Assembly (NCBI GenBank): GCA_021826835.1
Contig: JAKAYH010000052.1
Coordinates: forward strand, 1 to 10,042
DNA: 10,042 bases
Direction: 5' to 3'
From: Thermoplasmata archaeon
Lineage (GTDB): Archaea; Thermoplasmatota; Thermoplasmata; Thermoplasmatales; Thermoplasmataceae
Below the pieces are notes generated by a model that was given only the letters and a program-made list of their open reading frames with translations, was not told where the DNA came from and searched no databases. Of this stretch, positions 5,774 to 10,042 are shown one piece after another (positions within the stretch are counted from its first letter, which is position 1; every line of letters begins with the position of its first letter). The position numbers were made by a program, and so were the translations under genes.

Positions 5774-5784
5774 TTTATATTTAT
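5774..5784 (+). promoter_or_regulatory. TATA box of the 5803-9022 operon
   Basis: TTTATATTTAT is centred about 25 bases before ATG 5803, again the geometry of a leaderless archaeal transcript. It marks the start of the long operon after the 48-base gap behind the nuclease candidate. Confidence 0.6.
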
Positions 5785-5802
5785 CAAAGGTATTACTTTA
5801 TT

Positions 5803-5955
5803 ATGAAAGAAATTGATAAGCCTAAAACGGCAAATTATGAGATGTTTGTAAAAAACGTTTTTGACAGCCGGATTGGTAAGGCAATAATGTATGTATCCCA
5901 AGTTATGATGAATGCATGGAAGAAGATCATAAGTTCCAGGAAGGTGAAGCAATGA
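5803..5955 (+). CDS. Small hypothetical protein (50 aa), first gene of the long operon
   Basis: The protein begins MKEIDKPKTANYEMFV and has a likely hydrophobic-faced helix around residues 26-44 (GKAIMYVSQVMMNAWKKII), followed by a basic end SRKVKQ. It is not recognised. The helix is too broken by polar residues for a confident membrane segment. The start is supported by the TATA box 25 bases upstream. Its last codons contain AGGTGAAGC, the ribosome site of the next gene, whose ATG overlaps this stop. Confidence 0.65.
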   Translation: MKEIDKPKTANYEMFVKNVFDSRIGKAIMYVSQVMMNAWKKIISSRKVKQ

Positions 5956-6200
5956 ACCAAGACAGATGGGCACAGATATATTTAAAAAGTATTCTTAACA
6001 AGCCTACTGAAGAAGAAAAGAAGGAAATAGAAAGTCATATAAAAGAATCCTTCACTATTAAAAGTTCAACATATTTCAAGTTTGATGATGAAAGTTACAT
6101 TTCATTATCAAGAAGAAGAAGTTACTTTCAGGTTTTTGAGATAAATAAAGAAAAATATGAAACGAAGAAAAGGGACTTCGATAAAAGAAACCCGGTATAG
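5952..6200 (+). CDS. Hypothetical protein (82 aa)
   Basis: I place the start at ATG 5952, which overlaps the preceding TGA and has AGGTGAAGC at ideal distance; the in-frame ATG at 5916 lies inside the preceding gene without a ribosome site. The protein begins MNQDRWAQIYLKSILNKPTE, is helical and acidic in its first half and has an aromatic beta-like section SSTYFKFDDESYISLSRR with a basic end. It is not recognised. Confidence 0.7.
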   Translation: MNQDRWAQIYLKSILNKPTEEEKKEIESHIKESFTIKSSTYFKFDDESYISLSRRRSYFQVFEINKEKYETKKRDFDKRNPV

Positions 6201-6210
6201 AGGTGAAGCA

Positions 6211-6660
6211 ATGAAAGTAATAAAAAACGATTGCTATGGCGGATTTGGAGTATCTCAACAGGCCATTTTTGATTTAGTCAAAATGAATTGTGAGCATATT
6301 TCAAAAAGAGATTTCGATGAATATTTTGGAAGGCATATTGAATCTCTTGATGAGCAATTTGATAATTTTGGGCTTAACGGTTGTAATATACGTATTCGAC
6401 TCAATTCATGTAAAGATTGGTTAGATTGGCTTAACTATGCTTATGATGTTGAACAAAGAAAAATTTATTTTTTCAATAATCAGAAATCTTCGAGAACATG
6501 TCCGGATTTAATTAAATTAATTGAAGAGAAAGGTAGTATGTATTGTTCTTCTCGGCACTCACAACTTGTAATCATAGAAGTTCCCGATAATGCGTGTTGG
6601 GAAATTGAAGAATATGATGGCCTGGAATCAATCGTAGAATGCTACAGGGTATTTGGGTGA
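6211..6660 (+). CDS. Conserved phage protein of unknown function, GGFG family
   Basis: This 149-residue protein carries landmarks of a family common in phage genomes: NDCYGGFGVS (6-15) at the N-terminus, then RTCPDLIKLIEEKG (95-108), SSRHSQLVIIEVPD (113-126) and WEIEEYDGLE (130-139). Its function is unknown to me. Residues about 29-90 form a less conserved insert rich in aromatic residues. I chose ATG 6211 because AGGTGAAGC lies directly before it, identical to the site at 5942, and because the conserved motif starts there; an in-frame ATG at 6157 would only add residues inside the preceding gene. Its presence supports a viral origin for the window. Confidence 0.75.
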   Translation: MKVIKNDCYGGFGVSQQAIFDLVKMNCEHISKRDFDEYFGRHIESLDEQFDNFGLNGCNIRIRLNSCKDWLDWLNYAYDVEQRKIYFFNNQKSSRTCPDLIKLIEEKGSMYCSSRHSQLVIIEVPDNACWEIEEYDGLESIVECYRVFG

Positions 6661-6665
6661 TCTAA

Positions 6666-6992
6666 ATGGATAAAGACGAATTTCTGAAAGCGTTGTGGTC
6701 TGGTGATTTCAAATTGCTTTATGAGTTGTGTGATATAGTCAATCTTGCAGAAGGAGAGAACATGTATTATAAATGTAGTCTGTGTAATTATGAAACAAAA
6801 CACGTAACCTCATATGACAACTTAGAAAAAATAGATTATTTAATTGCAGATCACCTGTGGGAAAAACACAGAAGCGAAGTTGTAAATCACACATTAGATT
6901 ATGAGAGTAAAAAGATAGGATCTGCGAAAAATCAAACAAAATTAGACGATATTTTGATTAATCAGACGAAGGACATTAAGAGTGTGAGATGA
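6666..6992 (+). CDS. C2H2-like zinc-finger protein (108 aa)
   Basis: MYYKCSLCNYETKH gives C37-x2-C40, and HLWEKH gives H63-x4-H68, a C2H2 finger with a longer than usual 22-residue arm. C22 and H46 are extra possible ligands. A helical acidic N-terminus and a basic, probably flexible tail (about 75-108) surround it. DNA binding is the usual role of such archaeal viral fingers, inferred only. A GGGTGAT ribosome site overlaps the preceding stop. Confidence 0.7.
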   Translation: MDKDEFLKALWSGDFKLLYELCDIVNLAEGENMYYKCSLCNYETKHVTSYDNLEKIDYLIADHLWEKHRSEVVNHTLDYESKKIGSAKNQTKLDDILINQTKDIKSVR

Positions 6993-6993
6993 A

Positions 6994-7188
6994 ATGAAAA
7001 CAGAAGAAAAAGCAGTAGGTTTGAGATTAGACCGTAAGGTCTATGAGAGAGGCATGAAATTGAGGGAGAAGGCACAGGAAAAAGGTATGGACGCATCTTA
7101 TTCCATAATAGGATGGTTCTCATATCTTATTTCCAGGCAACTTGATGTTGTTGAGAAGAATCTTAATGATGATGGTGATAAGCAATGA
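6994..7188 (+). CDS. Putative ribbon-helix-helix protein (64 aa)
   Basis: After a short strand AVGLRLDRKVYE, a charged helix (ERGMKLREKAQEKG) and a second helix (SIIGWFSYLISRQLDVVEK) follow. This is the order and length of an Arc/MetJ-type ribbon-helix-helix repressor, but the second-helix opening is not typical, so the call is moderate. Its 3' end GGTGATAAGCAATGA carries the ribosome site and overlapping start of the next gene. As a regulator it could control the operon; no operator is seen. Confidence 0.55.
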   Translation: MKTEEKAVGLRLDRKVYERGMKLREKAQEKGMDASYSIIGWFSYLISRQLDVVEKNLNDDGDKQ

Positions 7189-7469
7189 GCGAGAAATATA
7201 CAGAAGAAGATATAGATTTGTATGTAGAATATGCAAGGGCATTATATTTAAAAGTAATGAACATGTTTATGCCAAGCATAGAAGTAAAGAACCAATCTGA
7301 TGATGTGATGGATAAGTATCTTGGCAAAATGGGTGAATTGCTAACTTCAACTGCACCAGCAATAGATAGGGTCTATTCCAATATACTCGAACCTTTTGGA
7401 ATGTGGCTTTATCATGATTGCCCGATTACAAAGCATAAGGGAATAATACGAGAGGTCAGGAGTGATTAA
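7185..7469 (+). CDS. Hypothetical protein (94 aa)
   Basis: It is a mostly helical, acidic protein beginning MSEKYTEEDIDLYVEYARAL and ending HKGIIREVRSD. I recognise no family. Its ATG overlaps the preceding stop (ATGA) with a GGTGATAAGC site, so translation is probably coupled. Its 3' end holds AGGAGTGAT for the next gene. Confidence 0.7.
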   Translation: MSEKYTEEDIDLYVEYARALYLKVMNMFMPSIEVKNQSDDVMDKYLGKMGELLTSTAPAIDRVYSNILEPFGMWLYHDCPITKHKGIIREVRSD

Positions 7470-7700
7470 ATGGTATCCGAGCAGATTGAACATGCAAAAG
7501 TACAATGTAAAATATGTGGTTATTCCAGGGTTATTAATTGCTTTCCGGATTTTGAATTTGAAAAGAAGGTTTATCTGGAATTCAAACCTGATTGTCCTGA
7601 ATGTTCTGGTAGAGATTGGAAAATTTCTGAATTAGTGGAAGTAGTTAAACCGTTAAGCAGTGATGAAGAGAATCTGTTTTCAATGGGTGGTAAGCAATGA
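7470..7700 (+). CDS. Small zinc-ribbon protein (76 aa)
   Basis: Cysteines C13-x2-C16 (CKICGY) and C42-x2-C45 (CPECSG) form a clear four-cysteine zinc ribbon; C24 is an additional cysteine. The remaining 30 residues are acidic. The start directly follows the preceding stop with an AGGAGTGAT site. No partner is visible; nucleic-acid or protein binding is inferred from the fold. The tail GGKQ comes from the ribosome site of the next gene. Confidence 0.75.
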   Translation: MVSEQIEHAKVQCKICGYSRVINCFPDFEFEKKVYLEFKPDCPECSGRDWKISELVEVVKPLSSDEENLFSMGGKQ

Positions 7701-8059
7701 AATACGTAAGAAGCAGTGAAACAGTGATAAATACGGATTTTATTCTTCAACCTGAACAGGAATGGCTTAGTCCTGCATTTTTTGCTGATAACGGTTCTAT
7801 TGTCAATCTGAATATAACCGCTGGTAAGCTTGTTTATGCAGAAATTATGACATTAGATAAATATAACGAATTAACAGATAACGGTAAAAAGTCTATGAAA
7901 TTTAATTGGAATTCGGCCGGTAAGAGATTTAACAGTTTAAAATACGTGTTAAAAGACGGCGAGTTAGTAGTCGTTGTTAAGAATAGAATGTATTATCTGG
8001 ATATTAGAGTGATGGTCAATGTGGAATTAATAGGTAAAAGAGAAGTGGTAGGTGTTTGA
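7697..8059 (+). CDS. Hypothetical beta-rich protein (120 aa)
   Basis: Alternating hydrophobic strands dominate (SIVNLNITAGKLVYAEIM, KYVLKDGELVVVVKN, LDIRVMVNVELIG), with a short helix between them (TLDKYNELTDNGKKSM). This suggests a compact beta barrel or sandwich. I do not recognise the family. Its start overlaps the preceding stop in ATGA with GGTGGTAAGC upstream. Confidence 0.7.
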   Translation: MKYVRSSETVINTDFILQPEQEWLSPAFFADNGSIVNLNITAGKLVYAEIMTLDKYNELTDNGKKSMKFNWNSAGKRFNSLKYVLKDGELVVVVKNRMYYLDIRVMVNVELIGKREVVGV

Positions 8060-8060
8060 T

Positions 8061-8222
8061 ATGGAAATAAATAACGAACAGAAATGTAAGAACTGCGGAA
8101 ATGAAATCCTTTTATTCAGAGGTAAGTGGATCCACTCTTGGTCTGGATCAATAAGATGCAAGTCAAATAGAAAAGTCCATGCAGAACCAGAAATGGAAAA
8201 AATAGAAGAGGCGGAAATATGA
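8061..8222 (+). CDS. Small zinc-binding protein (53 aa), CxxC-H-C type
   Basis: The ligands C9-x2-C12 (CKNCGNEI), H25 in KWIHSW and C33 in IRCKSN, with H40 nearby, resemble the CCHC-like knuckle seen in many small phage and archaeal proteins with C..C...W.H...C. It starts one base after the preceding stop, with GGTAGGTG upstream. Its stop overlaps the next gene by ATGA, and GAGGCGG near its end is that gene's ribosome site. Confidence 0.7.
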   Translation: MEINNEQKCKNCGNEILLFRGKWIHSWSGSIRCKSNRKVHAEPEMEKIEEAEI

Positions 8223-8449
8223 AAATAACACTAACATCGATTCTGAAGAGCATTGAAAATAGTAGAAATGCTGATGGAAAGTATGTGTTCCATGATAAGC
8301 AATTGTATGAGGAAATGATACACGATAAGAGTAATTATTATATGGGAAACAACGGAATTTTTTATCTCATGCGTAATGTTCTTGATGAATATATAGTGAG
8401 GGACACTAAAAGGTATTTGGAAAAAACAACAAAGGAGGTGAAACAATGA
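8219..8449 (+). CDS. Hypothetical protein (76 aa)
   Basis: It is not recognised. It begins with a helix (MKITLTSILKSIENSRNA), has an aromatic middle (KSNYYMGNNGIFYLMRNV) and ends in a charged helix with EVKQ. The terminal codons are imposed by the GGAGGTGA ribosome site of the next gene, whose ATG overlaps its stop. Confidence 0.68.
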   Translation: MKITLTSILKSIENSRNADGKYVFHDKQLYEEMIHDKSNYYMGNNGIFYLMRNVLDEYIVRDTKRYLEKTTKEVKQ

Positions 8450-8577
8450 AAGTAAAGGTTGGAGAATGTAAGATTTGTGGTGCGCCAATAGTGGCAGAGA
8501 GTCCGAATGACACTATTGTTCCGGAATTTACCTGCGGGCATTTTGCTATGACCATAACATATCAACAGAACTGGTAA
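8446..8577 (+). CDS. Small zinc-finger protein (43 aa)
   Basis: C8-x2-C11 (CKICGAP) and C30-x-H32 (TCGHF) can bind one zinc ion. The start has the best ribosome site of the window, GGAGGTGA, complementary to the archaeal 16S end. With only 43 residues it is a single knuckle with short beta arms. It follows two genes after another CxxC protein, so it may have arisen by duplication and divergence, though similarity outside the cysteines is low. Confidence 0.68.
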   Translation: MKVKVGECKICGAPIVAESPNDTIVPEFTCGHFAMTITYQQNW

Positions 8578-8579
8578 TC

Positions 8580-8873
8580 GTGGATAACAAAAAAACTAAA
8601 TGGTATAAATTCGAGACAACAGAAGAGGGTAGAAAGGATTTACTGGAATGGATAGTATTATGCCCTAAAAACCCGCCAGCAATAATGCTTTCAACACTGA
8701 AAAAGATAGAAGATTATATGGAGAGGGGAATTAAGACAACTGTATCTATGCCGGATCCTTTTAACACAACTTGGAAAAAGAATGAAAAACATAAGCCAGG
8801 AAACAATAACAATACGCTTCTTACTGAGTTGTCGAAATTAAAAAAGGAATTTGAAAAGGAAGGTAGTATATGA
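8580..8873 (+). CDS. Hypothetical protein (97 aa), GTG start
   Basis: The frame opens with GTG 8580, two bases after the preceding stop, and has no clear ribosome site; no better start is seen, so the beginning is less certain. The protein is basic, helical from about 14 to 50 (EEGRKDLLEWIVLCP, LSTLKKIEDYMERG), then has a loop PDPFNTTW and ends with a coil LLTELSKLKKEFEKEG. It is not recognised. Confidence 0.65.
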   Translation: MDNKKTKWYKFETTEEGRKDLLEWIVLCPKNPPAIMLSTLKKIEDYMERGIKTTVSMPDPFNTTWKKNEKHKPGNNNNTLLTELSKLKKEFEKEGSI

Positions 8874-9022
8874 TGGATAGTGTCTGGGAAGTTCATATCG
8901 GTGATAAGGTCTTTAAAGTAAATGATCCCATAGTTGATACAAATGGCCTTATCAAAGGCAGAGTTGATGACAGGGAAATAGTCATAAAAAACTACGATTA
9001 TTATTTTAAAAACGATTATTAA
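8870..9022 (+). CDS. Small hypothetical beta-strand protein (50 aa), last gene of the operon
   Basis: ATG 8870 overlaps the preceding stop and follows GGAAGGT; ATG 8873 is equally possible. The sequence VWEVHIGDKVFKVNDP...GLIKGRVDDREIVIKNYDYYF has four short strands, suggesting an SH3-like or KOW-like small barrel, which I cannot confirm. Its stop overlaps, tail to tail, the stop of the minus-strand gene at 9019. Confidence 0.62.
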   Translation: MMDSVWEVHIGDKVFKVNDPIVDTNGLIKGRVDDREIVIKNYDYYFKNDY

Positions 9023-9291
9023 TTTTTAGGCTTCTGCATAAATGCATGGATCCTCGACTTGAGGTTGTTTGCAACTGCAATAGATTTTTGCTTTGCAATT
9101 CCAGCGTCATTCTTTGCTTTGGATATGGTTGTATGGAGAGCCGCCTTGTATTCATTAGGTAAGTTCCTGTGTATCTCTGACGATTCAAAGGCATCAAGCC
9201 TGTGAATATGATCCTCAATATTCCTTATCTGATCCTCAATATGCCGTATCTTTTCATTATAATACTGTATCAGTTCTTCTTTTGTTGGCAT
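9019..9291 (-). CDS. Coiled-coil hypothetical protein (90 aa)
   Basis: Residues about 5-35 (LIQYYNEKIRHIEDQIRNIE...) repeat I/L at heptad positions, a good coiled coil, and a helical basic C-terminal half follows (KAALHTTISKAKNDAGIAKQK). It probably forms dimers or trimers and is wholly helical. No family is recognised. It has its own leaderless promoter (9311-9322) and converges on the plus-strand operon, with a 4-base overlap of stop codons. Confidence 0.68.
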   Translation of the reverse strand: MPTKEELIQYYNEKIRHIEDQIRNIEDHIHRLDAFESSEIHRNLPNEYKAALHTTISKAKNDAGIAKQKSIAVANNLKSRIHAFMQKPKN

Positions 9292-9310
9292 AAGGTTATA
9301 AATGTAAGGG

Positions 9311-9332
9311 AGTATAAAAACTATTTCTTAAT
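9311..9332 (-). promoter_or_regulatory. Promoter of the coiled-coil gene with shared 15-bp element
   Basis: On the minus strand ATTAAGAAATAGTTT is followed by TTATACT. The TATA-like part is centred about 25 bases before the start at 9291, fitting a leaderless mRNA. The same 15-mer stands in the 9736 gene's promoter. Confidence 0.6.
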
Positions 9333-9334
9333 GC

Positions 9335-9736
9335 TTATATTGAGTTCCTTAATTTTGTATCAATCTTTATGTAATGAGATATTGCAGCTTTATAACCATG
9401 CTTCCTTGCAAAATCAAAAGCATTCCTGACAAGTGCATTCTTTTCTTTCATTGTAATCTTGTGATCTGGTTTTCTTCGTTCATTAAGATTGTATATGTGG
9501 ACATTAATCGCAGTAAAGAGTATTTGCGAATTGCTGGGGGTGTATGGCTCAATAGAAACTATGTCATCGTATGGTATGAAATCATTGGTAAAATCTGTTG
9601 CAATTCCGCCTTCCGCTTTACGCATAACGGTTTTAGGTCTTTTAGTTTCCAGGCCAGTCTTTGGATCATAACTTACTACAGTCATACATACGTATTCTGA
9701 TTCCTCAAAAAACGCATCTACATCTTTTCTTTCCAT
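9335..9736 (-). CDS. Hypothetical protein (133 aa)
   Basis: The protein begins MERKDVDAFFEESEYVCMTV. Residues about 15-65 look like a small beta barrel (CMTVVSYDP, KTVMRKAEGG, IPYDDIVSIEPY), and the end is a basic helix (KEKNALVRNAFDFARKHGYKAAISHYIK). I recognise no family. Its leaderless promoter lies at 9754-9776, overlapping the end of the upstream gene. Confidence 0.68.
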   Translation of the reverse strand: MERKDVDAFFEESEYVCMTVVSYDPKTGLETKRPKTVMRKAEGGIATDFTNDFIPYDDIVSIEPYTPSNSQILFTAINVHIYNLNERRKPDHKITMKEKNALVRNAFDFARKHGYKAAISHYIKIDTKLRNSI

Positions 9737-9750
9737 AAAATAAAATGAGA

Positions 9751-9776
9751 TAACGATATATAAACTATTTCTTAAT
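9751..9776 (-). promoter_or_regulatory. Promoter of the 9736 gene with shared 15-bp element
   Basis: Minus-strand ATTAAGAAATAGTTT (plus 9762-9776) leads into TTTATATATCG, centred about 23-25 bases before ATG 9736. The 15-mer also holds the stop codon of the upstream gene. The 13-mer TAACGATATATAA at 9751-9763 recurs at 4170-4182 in another promoter. Confidence 0.6.
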
Positions 9777-10042
9777 ATTCAACGGCAGGTATTCCTTTCC
9801 CTTCATCATATTATTGAATTGTTCCTGCGTGTATTCTTCGCCGTCAATGATGTATTTGCCATTCTTTATCTCAATGTTCTTTCCATCAAGATTAGGTGAT
9901 CCCGTTGATTTCTTTTTCATTGCAATATTTTTCTGTTGCTTGTGCCATTCCTTATATGCAAATCTATACTTCACTTCATCAGACCAGTCAGATTTGGCAA
10001 GATCAGGATAGAAGTAATTGAGCCAGTTCCAATGCAAGGTCT
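9765..10042 (-). CDS. Hypothetical protein, C-terminal part (start outside window)
   Basis: The frame is open to the right edge, so the N-terminus is probably missing. The visible part begins HWNWLNYFYPDLAKSDW and ends EYLPLNIKK. It is rich in tryptophan and basic residues at first, then has a lysine-rich linker and a small beta/helix end (GKYIIDGEEYTQEQFNNMM). A TTG at 10037 could serve as start, but no ribosome site is visible in the few bases available. Function is unknown. Confidence 0.6.
   Translation of the reverse strand, partial: TLHWNWLNYFYPDLAKSDWSDEVKYRFAYKEWHKQQKNIAMKKKSTGSPNLDGKNIEIKNGKYIIDGEEYTQEQFNNMMKGKEYLPLNIKK

Noticed and set aside
6157..6210. Earlier start of the GGFG-family protein
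   Set aside because: The extension overlaps the preceding gene and has no ribosome site, unlike ATG 6211.
9374..9700. Plus-strand frames opposite the 9335-9736 gene
   Set aside because: They lack a promoter or ribosome site, have odd composition, and the minus frame has both a promoter and plausible protein features.

Overview
The window looks like a piece of an archaeal virus or virus-like plasmid. Several things point to Archaea. TATA-like boxes sit about 24-26 bases in front of the first gene of each transcription unit, which fits leaderless mRNAs. Genes inside operons instead have GGAGGTGA-type Shine-Dalgarno sites. The DNA is AT-rich, arginine is mostly AGA/AGG, and the replication genes are of the archaeal primase-polymerase type. 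The mix of leaderless first genes and SD-led internal genes would suit Thermoplasmata or Sulfolobales; the host is inference only. No structural virion gene is recognisable here.

Left block (1-723). On the minus strand a 54-aa gene overlaps and precedes a TGT-family gene that runs off the left edge. This gene looks like dpdA, the enzyme that exchanges guanine in DNA for a 7-deazaguanine base. If so, the element probably carries modified, restriction-resistant DNA. A short divergent promoter region separates this unit from an AbrB-like regulator on the plus strand.

Replication block (723-4010). The AbrB-like gene is followed by a primase-polymerase (PrimPol) and an AAA+/SF3-like helicase joined by an ATGA overlap. 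Directly behind them lies an unusual region: a 12-bp inverted repeat, at least 12 copies of TGTAGTAAT/ATTACTACA in both orientations (some spaced exactly 12 bp), and a 32-bp alternating purine-pyrimidine tract. An open frame of 184 codons runs through all of it. This is the best candidate for the replication origin or a partition site, and it ends at an oligo-T tract.

Accessory blocks. Unit 4228-5754 holds five small genes, including a zinc ribbon and a TTG-started PD-(D/E)XK-like nuclease candidate. Unit 5803-9022 is a tight chain of 12 small genes, many overlapping by ATGA. It includes a conserved phage protein of unknown function (the GGFG family), a possible ribbon-helix-helix protein and four small zinc-finger candidates. 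The pattern resembles the early accessory region of a virus.

Right block (9019-10042). Three minus-strand genes of unknown function face the plus operon. Two of them have their own leaderless promoters, and these share an identical 15-bp element. The plus and minus units meet tail to tail with a 4-base overlap at 9019-9022.
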